Source: Thalassiosira profunda
Lineage: Eukaryota; Bacillariophyta; Thalassiosirophyceae; Thalassiosirales; Thalassiosiraceae
Direction: 5' to 3'
Assembly (NCBI GenBank): GCA_036939355.1
Contig: JALLAP010001030.1
Coordinates: 1-11,151, forward strand
DNA: 11,151 nucleotides
Position numbers and translations under genes: made by a program
Shown: in pieces, positions 1 to 7,360 of the stretch
Layout: the number at the start of each line of letters is the position of its first letter
Numbering within the stretch: the stretch's first letter is position 1
The notes under the pieces: generated by a model
Told to the model about the DNA's origin: nothing
Databases searched by the model: none
The model's input: the letters and a program-made list of their open reading frames with translations, nothing else

Positions 1-3000
1 ACATGATCGAAGGCAGGCCGCCCTTGAGGATGATCGACATGCGGTTGGGCGATTCGGCCGCGAGGTTGCACAAAGCATATGCGATCGAGCGCCTCGACTC
101 GCCGTCGGCAGCTTCGGACAGTCCAATCATGGGCTGCAGGGCACCACTGTCGATCACAGGTGGCTGCAGAGAAGTGTGGCTGGCAATGTTTCCGATGGCC
201 ATGGCCCCGAACAGCCTGTGCGTGGAATCTGAGTTGCATAGGAAGGAAATGAGGCTCGGCATGTCCACCTGCTGCAGAACCGCGTCTGCCTGGTCGCCCA
301 TGAAGCCACCGAGCGACAGGTTGCACAGGGTGGTGAGGGTTTCCATCTTGAGCTCGGCATCGTCCAAGTGGACGAAAGCCAGCAGGGGCTCCACCCCTCC
401 ATCTGCGACGATCCTGTCTCTGAACGAGGGGTCCGTCGAGAGGCCGCGCAGTGCCGTGACGGCTCGCAGCTGCACCAATCGATCATTACAGCCAAGATTG
501 CGGATCAGCTCTTGATGACTGATCTTCCTCAAGGCCGCGTGCGTGTCTTTGTTGGACGCAAAGTTGGAGAGGCAAAGGAGGGCGTTGGTGCGCAGATCGA
601 GGTCCGCGGACTTGATGTACTCCTCCGAAAGTTCGGCACATTCACTGTCCAGTAAGTCAGCGTGTCGGGCGTGACACGCCGCCAAGCTGGCAATGCACGC
701 CATGGCGTGCTGTTGCGTCTCCTTGTCGATGTGATCCTTGTCGACCTGCCGCACGAGACTCATCAACGGACGCACGCCCTGCTCGCGGACGATTCTCACT
801 TTGCCCTCGTCGTGCGAGGCAAGGTTCGACAAAGACATGGCTGCAAAGCGACGACAGAGCGTATCGGAGGATTCGAGCGCGTCAATCAAATGGCCCAGCG
901 CTCCCGAGCTGACAATGCAGAGCGTATTCTCGGCGGCGGAGGAGAGGTTGGCCAACGCTCGTATCGATTCGCGAAGGACCGGTATTGCTTTGGAGAGGAC
1001 CGAGTGACACAGGTGCTGCACGAGGCCCTGCTCGACAAGTGCGGCCTTGTTTTGCTGTCGTTCGGCGATCGTTGCAATAACTGCGCACGCTTGGTGCGAT
1101 ACCTCGTCGTCGGCGTCGCGGCAGAGCAAGGCAAGAATATCCGTGCCGCCTTCCACCACGATAGCTTCCTTGTTTTGGTCCGACAGGGAGATGTTCCGAA
1201 GGGTGGCTGTCACCTCCCGCTTCGTTTCCAAGTCTTGGCTTTCTGCGAGAGCGAGCAGGGGCTCAAGGCCCTGACACTCAACATACGCGTTCCGGCACTG
1301 CTCGCACTTGCACAGATACTTGACAGCCAGGCAGGCCTGCAGCGCCGTGTCCCTGTCGCCACTGCGCACCAAGGTGACCAGCGACTCCACCGCTTTGGTG
1401 GTCTCTAGCGCCAAATGGTTTTCTTCATTGAGCGAAAAGGAGTGGAGGGCAAAGGCCACCCCACGCAATGTCTCAATGTCCTCCGAGTGGATGAGAGGAA
1501 GGAGAGAGTCGACGCATCCCGCCTCCAGAAGCGCGCTGTGGTTGGCGTCGACCAGCGCCAAGTTGGCAATTGCAAAGGCGCCGAACCTCTCACAGTGGGC
1601 ATCGCCAGTGTTAGTGGCGAGCAGTTTCATTGCATCAAGAACGGACGCTCGAAGAAGACTTGCGTGGGTGTCGGCGTTGCTAGCAAGCAGAGCAACACAG
1701 CGGGAGACGGCGCGCTTCACGTCGAGGTGCGTCGAGTCTTCCCAAGGAAGCTGGCACAGAGGTTCCAGGCATTCCTCGCTGAGCATCAAGGCATGAACTT
1801 CGCCGCCCGACTCGGCGAGGTTGGCCAGCGCCGTCGTGGCGTGGGCCTGGCAAATGGCGTCGGGCTTTCTCGCTAGGTTCACCAACGCCGGCAACGCCCC
1901 AGATTTGGCAATCAAGATTCGGTTGGCCTCGGCCAGCGCCAAGTTGGAGAGGGTCGCCGCGGCTTCCCGCTGAATCTCCACACAGGACCACCGGTTGGCT
2001 CCTTGCGACGCGAGGGTGAGCACCTCGAGCACAGCCGATCCCCTCACGCTATCCTCGGATTTCACGCCGTCGCGGAGCAACGGCAACCGCAAGTCGGCGT
2101 GCTTCGACAAGCCGCGGAGGCCGGCAATGGCTTGGAATTGGGAGTTCACCGAGTCCTCGGTCGTCGGCGGGAAGCTGAAGGCCACCACCGCCTCGGTGCA
2201 CTTGACGGCGAGGATTCGCTTCACGTTCCGAGGCTCGGGATTGGAGCAGAGATTGCCAAGAGCGAGCACTGCGTACTGGCGAGACTTGACGTCGCGATGC
2301 CGAGTGAAATCCATCAAGATGTCGTAGAAGCTGTCCATCCGGGAGTGGTTCTGCTTGCTGCCTGTGAGGTTGGAGATGATCAACAGGCAAAACCGGGAGG
2401 TCTCGTGGTCCGAGAAGCGCTTTGGATCGAGGGAAGCCAGGCATTCCGTTCGGACGAGGCCCAGAATGTCGTGCTCGAACAACTCGGCGTGCGAATTGAG
2501 GTTGGCGCTCAGATTGGCCAGCGCCAAAGCAGCCATGCGCTGGCACTCGCAGTTGCGGCTCTGAAAGCAGGCCACGAGGCGCTTCGTGGCGCCGTGCTTG
2601 ATCACGAGATCGCCATAGTCCACGTTCACCGCGAGGCCGCCGACGGCCCGCGCCGCCTCGCGCTGGACGGCTTCCGAATCAGACTCGAGGGCCCCAATCA
2701 AGAGAGGCACGCAGCCGTGGTTGACCACCAGAGGCATGTTGCTCGCGCATTCGACCAAGTTGGCAATGGCGCAGCAAGCCAATCGGGACTCTTGAGTGGC
2801 ATTTCTTTGCTCGCTGACGCAATCCACAATCGGAGGCAACGCGCCATTGGTGCAGACTGTCGCTTTGTTGCAGTTCAGGAACGAGAGCGTCGTCAATGCG
2901 GGCAAGACCTGCCTCTGAACCCGTTTGTCGTCGCTCCTTGCTAGATACAGCACAGGCTCGAGGCCTCCTTCGTCCGTGACAATCTCCATCATGTCCGAGT

Positions 3001-5233
3001 TGCGCGACAGCTCGGCGATTGCAAAGGCGGCGTAGTTCCGAATTTCTGCATCTGATGAGCCGGAGAACGACACCAGCATGGGCACCGTGTCTTGCGAGAC
3101 AAAGTCCTCGTGGTTGTCAAAGCAGGCGGCAAGGTTGGCAATGGCCAGCATTGCAAATCGTCGGATCTCCAGCTCGATCTTCCCCGACCGTGCCAGCGAC
3201 GTCAGTGGCTCCAAGACCCCCGACTTCATCAATGTGGCTCGATGGTGGTCGTGCGTGCACAGATTGCCAATGCCAAACGCCCCCACTCGGTTGGTGTACG
3301 CATCCTGCGACAGCAGAAAAGAAGTCAGGAGGGAATGCCCGTCGCCGCTGATGATTTCGTCTGCCACAAGCCTGCTCTTGCTCGCGGCCAGATTGGCAAG
3401 CAGCCGGCCGCTCTCGCGCTGGACGTCAATGTGCCGCGAGCGCATGGCAGAGATGCACGGCTCAACGGCTCCTTCTTTCGCAATGAACTCTTGATTGTCG
3501 CCCATCTCCGCCAGGTTCGCCAAGCACTCGCAAGCGTTGTGCGCCACAGTCGAGTCTTCGCTCTGCGTGAGCGAGATGAGTGGCGGCACGGCTCCTGATT
3601 TGGCCATCTCGAACTTGTTTTCGTCTCCCAACGAGAGATTGCACAGGCACGCCGTCGTTTCGCGGAGAACCTCCTCGTCGTCCGACAACAGGAGGCGAGA
3701 GAGCGGTTCCATGCCTCCCTCTTGCACAATCTTCAAGTTGATGTTGCCCGTGGCGCTGAATCCTCGCAGTGCCGCGGCCGCCTGCTTGTGTACACTGTGG
3801 TCGCCGTCGTAGGCGAGAGCGATAATGGGCTGCAGCCCACCCACCTCCACAATCGGCTCGTGGGTGGCCAGGTTGGAGCTCAGATTGGCCAATGCCGAGC
3901 CAACGTAGCGCTGCGCTAGCCCGTCGCACGTGTTCGACAGGGCAAACAGCGCCTCGGGGGCGTCCGCGTCCAGGAGGGTGGCGTGAAACGCCTCGCACGA
4001 GGTCATGTTGGCGATGGCCAGAGCACCGTAGCGCCGCGCTTCAATGTTGTTGCTGGGACCAGAGACCAGGGACACCAAGTGGGGCACGGCACCGGCTTGC
4101 ACAATCTTGAACAAAGAAGGCGCGTGCGTGGCAAAGTTGGCAATGGCCAAGGCGGCAAAGCGGCAGTTGTCTCCGTCCTGCTCGAGGGACTTGACGAGCG
4201 GTCCCAGCGCCTTCTCCTGAATCAGCCCCTCCATCAACTCCGGGTTGGACGACAAATTGGCCACCGCCCGCGCTGCTTCCACCCGACACGGACCGTCCGG
4301 AGAGGAGCAGAGCGCAATCAAGGGAGGAACGCCGCGCTCTTCCAGAAACCTGGCGTGAATGTCCGTAACTTCCAGTAAGTTGGCAATCGCGCAGCTCGCG
4401 TGACGCTCAATCTCCCCATCGCCCGACAACAGAAAGCTGATGAGCGTGGAAATGGCTCGATACGAGATCTCTTCCTTGTTGTCGTCTTCGGACGAGAGGC
4501 AATTAAACGCGGACGCCACCTCCTGGACAATGTCCACGTCGCCCGATCGCGACATGAGAATGAGGGGGTCCAGAATGCCCTTCTGCAACACCAGCCGTCG
4601 GTTCTCCGTCGTGACGCAAAGCCCCCTCACGGCCGCCAACGCCTGTCGTTGAGTGTCGGGGTCCTCGCAGCACGCCAACGCGACGAGCAGCTCGATCGCC
4701 CCCTCCTCCACAATTTGCCGGTGGTACTGCCGGTCGAAGGCCACGTTGGAGAGGGCAAACGCAGCGTGCTTCCCAGACTCCAGCTCCTTGGCGTCGCAGC
4801 AATTTCTCAGCATCGTGATGAGCGCGGCAATGCACCCCGCCTCGACGATTGTTGCGTGGGTCCCCGGCTCTGCCAGCAGATTGCCAACGGCCAAGGCCGA
4901 GTACTGCCGCCCAATGGCATCGGCCTGCTCGTTCCCCACATATTGGACGAGACCCGACACCACGCTGTCAAGACGAATAATGTCATTGCACAGCGCCTTC
5001 GTCGACGCCGTGTTGGCAACGGCAAGAGCGGCGAACTGCTGCGCCTCGGCGTCCTGCGCCGTGACGAGGAGGTTGACGAGCGTTTCCACGCCGCCCTTCT
5101 TCACGATGCGTTCGTGAACGTCCGGCTTGGTGGAGAGGTCGGCGAGGCCGAAGGAAATTTCTCGCTGTTCTCTGAACGAGCGGACCCGGCGCCCGCGGGC
5201 CACCAGCGATTCCAGCACCTTCCCTCCGCTCAT
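1..5233 (-). CDS. Giant armadillo-repeat (Vac8-like ARM solenoid) protein, 3' end outside window
   Basis: The minus strand is open from the ATG at 5233-5231 to the window edge: 1744 codons, no stop, no intron needed. The start is firm, because an in-frame TGA lies at 5260-5258 with no other Met between, and position -3 is A. The translation is about 41 tandem repeats of roughly 42 residues. Each has the ARM pattern: a G-x-[VL]-x-x-L-[VI] helix, a helix of the type REAARAVANLSSN or RFAALAIANLA, then N/H-x-x-[IL]-[VI]. Examples of the third helix are near residues 275, 314, 355, 813, 896, 1375 and 1459. ARM solenoids are protein-binding scaffolds; yeast Vac8 is a short member. No catalytic domain, membrane segment or N-terminal myristoylation Gly is visible (it begins MSGG). 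Very large ARM proteins annotated as Vac8-like are, from memory, known in stramenopiles. The partner and role here are unknown. The family call is strong; function is not inferred. Confidence 0.93.
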   Translation of the reverse strand, partial: MSGGKVLESLVARGRRVRSFREQREISFGLADLSTKPDVHERIVKKGGVETLVNLLVTAQDAEAQQFAALAVANTASTKALCNDIIRLDSVVSGLVQYVGNEQADAIGRQYSALAVGNLLAEPGTHATIVEAGCIAALITMLRNCCDAKELESGKHAAFALSNVAFDRQYHRQIVEEGAIELLVALACCEDPDTQRQALAAVRGLCVTTENRRLVLQKGILDPLILMSRSGDVDIVQEVASAFNCLSSEDDNKEEISYRAISTLISFLLSGDGEIERHASCAIANLLEVTDIHARFLEERGVPPLIALCSSPDGPCRVEAARAVANLSSNPELMEGLIQEKALGPLVKSLEQDGDNCRFAALAIANFATHAPSLFKIVQAGAVPHLVSLVSGPSNNIEARRYGALAIANMTSCEAFHATLLDADAPEALFALSNTCDGLAQRYVGSALANLSSNLATHEPIVEVGGLQPIIALAYDGDHSVHKQAAAALRGFSATGNINLKIVQEGGMEPLSRLLLSDDEEVLRETTACLCNLSLGDENKFEMAKSGAVPPLISLTQSEDSTVAHNACECLANLAEMGDNQEFIAKEGAVEPCISAMRSRHIDVQRESGRLLANLAASKSRLVADEIISGDGHSLLTSFLLSQDAYTNRVGAFGIGNLCTHDHHRATLMKSGVLEPLTSLARSGKIELEIRRFAMLAIANLAACFDNHEDFVSQDTVPMLVSFSGSSDAEIRNYAAFAIAELSRNSDMMEIVTDEGGLEPVLYLARSDDKRVQRQVLPALTTLSFLNCNKATVCTNGALPPIVDCVSEQRNATQESRLACCAIANLVECASNMPLVVNHGCVPLLIGALESDSEAVQREAARAVGGLAVNVDYGDLVIKHGATKRLVACFQSRNCECQRMAALALANLSANLNSHAELFEHDILGLVRTECLASLDPKRFSDHETSRFCLLIISNLTGSKQNHSRMDSFYDILMDFTRHRDVKSRQYAVLALGNLCSNPEPRNVKRILAVKCTEAVVAFSFPPTTEDSVNSQFQAIAGLRGLSKHADLRLPLLRDGVKSEDSVRGSAVLEVLTLASQGANRWSCVEIQREAAATLSNLALAEANRILIAKSGALPALVNLARKPDAICQAHATTALANLAESGGEVHALMLSEECLEPLCQLPWEDSTHLDVKRAVSRCVALLASNADTHASLLRASVLDAMKLLATNTGDAHCERFGAFAIANLALVDANHSALLEAGCVDSLLPLIHSEDIETLRGVAFALHSFSLNEENHLALETTKAVESLVTLVRSGDRDTALQACLAVKYLCKCEQCRNAYVECQGLEPLLALAESQDLETKREVTATLRNISLSDQNKEAIVVEGGTDILALLCRDADDEVSHQACAVIATIAERQQNKAALVEQGLVQHLCHSVLSKAIPVLRESIRALANLSSAAENTLCIVSSGALGHLIDALESSDTLCRRFAAMSLSNLASHDEGKVRIVREQGVRPLMSLVRQVDKDHIDKETQQHAMACIASLAACHARHADLLDSECAELSEEYIKSADLDLRTNALLCLSNFASNKDTHAALRKISHQELIRNLGCNDRLVQLRAVTALRGLSTDPSFRDRIVADGGVEPLLAFVHLDDAELKMETLTTLCNLSLGGFMGDQADAVLQQVDMPSLISFLCNSDSTHRLFGAMAIGNIASHTSLQPPVIDSGALQPMIGLSEAADGESRRSIAYALCNLAAESPNRMSIILKGGLPSIM

Positions 5234-5362
5234 TGTCTCATTTTCTTTGGAGCTGCGTCATCTATTGCAGAGGCATGGACTCATTTTTCAGCCAGGAGGT
5301 GCTCACCCTGAGAATCAGACTCATTCGCTCGACCAAATTCAAAAATCCGATTTGAAAACTCA

Positions 5363-5385
5363 ATCGAAAATTTCAAATTTCCGAT
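5363..5385. repeat. Near-perfect 23-bp AT-rich palindrome
   Basis: Two 11-base arms flank a single central base (C at 5374). The sequence begins ATCG and ends CGAT, and the arms pair at 10 of 11 positions. It lies 130 bp upstream of the ARM start codon in an AT-rich patch. A related imperfect element around a second AATCCGATTT-type core is just to its left (about 5342-5353). A dimeric regulator site or promoter element is possible, but this is inference from symmetry only. Confidence 0.45.
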
Positions 5386-5530
5386 GAAATAACCCTCCAA
5401 TCAAAATTTTAAACGACTTTGAAAGCCCGCCCTCGACTCAAGAGGAGGATTGGCTGAAGCACATCAATCCGCTCCTCACTTTTCAAAACCCACCCTTCTT
5501 TCCTTTCTTCTTCGCCGACCCAGAAGCGAC

Positions 5531-5740
5531 ATGTTGCTAGACTGCGCCTTCTTTGTCGCGCTCTGCATCTTGGTGGCCCTGCCATTCATCCACGCGTCCC
5601 TCAGGCAACGGAAACAGAAGGGCCGCGACCGCTCAGGAGGCAGACGTACAAAGTGCTCAGGGATATGGCAGGAAGGAAAAGGTTGGACGACTAGCCGCCG
5701 CAGGAGGAATTCTATTCGCCCCAAATTCGGGAGGAATTAA
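5531..5740 (+). CDS. Doubtful small single-pass membrane protein ORF
   Basis: The ORF encodes 69 residues from the ATG at 5531; an upstream in-frame ATG at 5450 would add 27. Residues 5-24 (CAFFVALCILVALPFIHASL) would make a good transmembrane helix, and a strongly basic Arg/Lys-rich tail of about 45 residues follows. The ATG is preceded by a pyrimidine-rich leader. I recognise no family, the tail is low-complexity, and the reading frame may be chance in an otherwise non-coding region. It could also be a transcribed leader of the 6268 gene. Confidence 0.25.
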   Translation: MLLDCAFFVALCILVALPFIHASLRQRKQKGRDRSGGRRTKCSGIWQEGKGWTTSRRRRNSIRPKFGRN

Positions 5741-5954
5741 GATTGCTCCTCTTTTTCACCGCCTTCTTCTCCCCACACAAATCATCACACAAATCGTCCA
5801 GGCCATCCCCCGCCACCCCTCACATCAACGAACGTTGAAGGGCGCCGACAACCTCAGGAGCCGACACCTGGAGGGTTGACTCGGATGGACGACCTCGAAA
5901 TCAGCAGAGCGGGGTATCATCCGTGCGAGGTGAGGAGACAAGTATCCTCTGACC

Positions 5955-5979
5955 CGGCGGCGGCGGCGGCCGCCGCCGC
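5955..5979. repeat. (CGG)n/(CCG)n tract with perfect 20-bp palindrome
   Basis: Five CGG triplets run directly into CCG triplets. Bases 5960-5979 form a perfect 20-bp palindrome centred between 5969 and 5970, able to form an all-G/C hairpin in either strand. It lies about 290 bp upstream of the 6268 start codon. Such tracts are prone to slippage and to sequencing error. Confidence 0.8.
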
Positions 5980-5986
5980 TTCCGTC

Positions 5987-6025
5987 CCATTGCAATCCCA
6001 CGCCGCTAGCGTTGCATTGTAATGG
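5987..6025. repeat. Inverted repeat with 10-base arms
   Basis: The arm CCATTGCAAT at 5987-5996 and the arm ATTGTAATGG at 6016-6025 are inverted copies with one mismatch, separated by 19 bases. The repeat follows the CGG/CCG palindrome directly. It could be a symmetrical promoter element or a cruciform; the function is not known. Confidence 0.4.
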
Positions 6026-6045
6026 CGAGACGAGGCATAGACAGC

Positions 6046-6140
6046 GGTAGGAGAGGGGGGAGGCTGGGAGAGGAGGGGTGTGTGTCAGGCCAGGAGAGGG
6101 GGAGGTGCCGCCCGCGGTTCGTACGTGGGGGGGAGGGCGG
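6046..6140 (+). other. G-rich / purine-rich tract
   Basis: The plus strand has runs of 6, 3, 4, 5, 7 and 3 G (6055-6060, 6066-6068, 6075-6078, 6098-6102, 6127-6133, 6135-6137) in a largely purine stretch. It lies in the presumed 5' region of the 6268 gene. Three G-runs fall close together at 6055-6078, but the fourth is about 20 bases away, so a canonical G-quadruplex is not clearly met. Confidence 0.5.
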
Positions 6141-6267
6141 TTTCTACGCAGGAATCCTTCCATCGAAGATTCCCCCCCTTCACTTCAACCAAGACATCAC
6201 CGCCAATGCTGCATGCCGTAGATGGAGGCAAGACGCCGCAACAACACGTGGCCCATAATATCCCACG

Positions 6268-7299
6268 ATGACGAACTTCCACCGTCTAGTATTGTCCCTC
6301 TTCGTCGGGTGCTCCCTTGCCGGAAGTGCCCACGCAGGGCGCTTTGCCAAAGCTCCCACGCGTGTCATTGGTTCGAAGCCCGCCGATCCCCACCAGCGCC
6401 CCATCGACGGGCGCTCTGTTGCGACTGCGCTAAGCGTCCGCGGAGGCGATGTCTCCATCGATTCTGGGCTGGCGACGAGTGGGATCCTTTCGAAGGAGAA
6501 CCTTGGAACTTTCTTCGCCGGTTAGTGCGCTCTTCTTGTGCTCTCCTTTCTCTCCACACGCCCAGCGAACTCACAAACACGATATCATTTTAACATAGTC
6601 AATGGATTGCTCCTGGGCGCTGGGCAATCACTCGTACCGAACGTTATGATGCTACTCCTTCACGGCTACACGGAAAAGGACACCCCGTCGAACAAAGCAG
6701 TTCGACTGGCTGGGGCCAACATGCTCGCGTGGGGATTGCTGCCCTATCTCACTGTCGTGTCAAAGATGGAACCAACAAAGGCAATGGGCTGGAGTATCGT
6801 CCCAATCATTGCGCATCTGGTGGTGCGGGATGCGATGGAAGTGGACGCCAAGTCTCAATCGCACCGGACTAGGGCTGCCGTCGTTTCCGCAGTCCTCGCC
6901 TGTTGCGCCGCCTCTCTCATTATGGGAGAGAACGAAACAATCGCTACATGGGTTGTGCTTGTCCTCATTGGAAGCATCGATGTCCTCAGCATCTTGTTTC
7001 CAGATATGATGATGCAGGCGCTCGAGCACACAACGGACTTTCAGTTGGATGACTACAAGCTTCGGTTCGTGACCCAAGCCATCAGTGTGCACTCTCTAGT
7101 CCACTTGACACTGTTTCTGGCACTCTCCTTGGGCAAGGATCCCCTGACGGCTGTGGGATACTCCGCCCTTTTCACGGCGGTGTCGAATGTGATCTTTTGC
7201 ATTATCGGTCCGAATATGAGGAAGAGCGGCGCGCCACTCGGACCAATGGTACCATTCCTCGGCATTTTCACATTCATCTCGTGGAAGTTGCTTAAGTGA
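6268..7299 (+). CDS. Secretory-pathway polytopic membrane protein, family not recognised (two exons)
   Basis: Exon 1 (6268-6520) and exon 2 (6599-7299) join to 317 residues. An in-frame TAA at 6256-6258 bounds the start. Residues 1-23 form a signal peptide (basic MTNFHR, hydrophobic core, SAHA cleavage site). Residues 24-80 are polar and include LSVRGG. Seven or eight hydrophobic helices follow, roughly at 84-104, 122-138, 148-160, 177-193, 199-218, 243-262, 267-288 and 298-314, with a basic end WKLLK. The predicted cleavage site lacks the aromatic +1 residue typical of plastid import in secondary red algae, so an endomembrane or cell-surface location is more likely. Residues 222-241 form a charged loop. 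I do not recognise the family, and no catalytic motif is evident. It converges on the ABC gene downstream. Confidence 0.85.
6521..6598 (+). other. Intron, 78 nt, of the 6268 membrane-protein gene
   Basis: The donor is CCG|GTTAGT and the acceptor is CATAG|TC; the intron is phase 1. Without splicing, exon 1 meets a TAG at 6523-6525. Splicing makes the split codon G+TC (Val85) and joins a hydrophobic stretch across the junction (NLGTFFA|VNGLLLGAG), as expected for one transmembrane helix. The intron is pyrimidine-rich near its start and middle. Confidence 0.88.
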
Positions 7300-7360
7300 A
7301 CCTCGCCTCTGATCAGATGCAGTAATTGTTAGGTTGTTGTCTTGTACGCTTCGGCCACCC
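7300..7360. other. 61-bp gap between convergent stop codons
   Basis: The TGA of the 6268 gene (7297-7299) and the TAA of the ABC gene (7361-7363) are only 61 bp apart. The 3' UTRs must therefore overlap each other or the opposite coding sequence. No canonical AATAAA is present in either direction. A perfect 10-bp palindrome (TCTGATCAGA) lies at 7308-7317. Confidence 0.7.

Larger units (their letters stand above)
5234..6267. other. Intergenic region between divergent genes (5' regions of the ARM gene and the 6268 gene)
   Basis: About 1 kb separates the start codons of two divergent genes, so it should hold both promoters and 5' UTRs. Bases 5330-5420 are clearly AT-rich against a GC-rich background and contain a near-perfect palindrome. 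Bases 5490-5520 and 5740-5780 are pyrimidine-rich. Bases 5955-6140 hold a CGG/CCG palindrome, an inverted repeat and G-rich runs. I see no convincing TATA box, no tRNA and no homologous coding exon. One small ORF (5531-5740) is listed separately as doubtful. Other ORFs here, such as 6022-6258 plus and 5825-6163 minus, are low-complexity and look fortuitous. Confidence 0.6.

Noticed and set aside
662..5311. Long plus-strand ORFs opposite the ARM gene (for example 662-1408, 2003-2944, 3092-3598, 4400-5311).
   Set aside because: They are antisense shadows. Their recurring VGNGQ or QIGQ words are the reverse complement of the repeated ANLA codons, and no domain is recognisable.
5531..5740. A 32-nt GC-AG 'intron' (5602-5633) that would switch the small ORF to a frame ending RRQTYKVLRDMAGRKRLDD.
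   Set aside because: Removing it gives a plausible ending, but 32 nt is far shorter than the other introns here, the donor is non-canonical, and the frame match has a one in three chance.
6055..6102. Canonical G-quadruplex.
   Set aside because: Only three G-runs lie within short loop distance; the fourth is about 20 bases away.
6022..6258. A 78-residue plus ORF upstream of the membrane-protein gene, and minus ORF 5825-6163.
   Set aside because: Both are composed of low-complexity Arg/Gly/Pro-rich translation of repeats and G-rich tracts. No start context or homology supports them.
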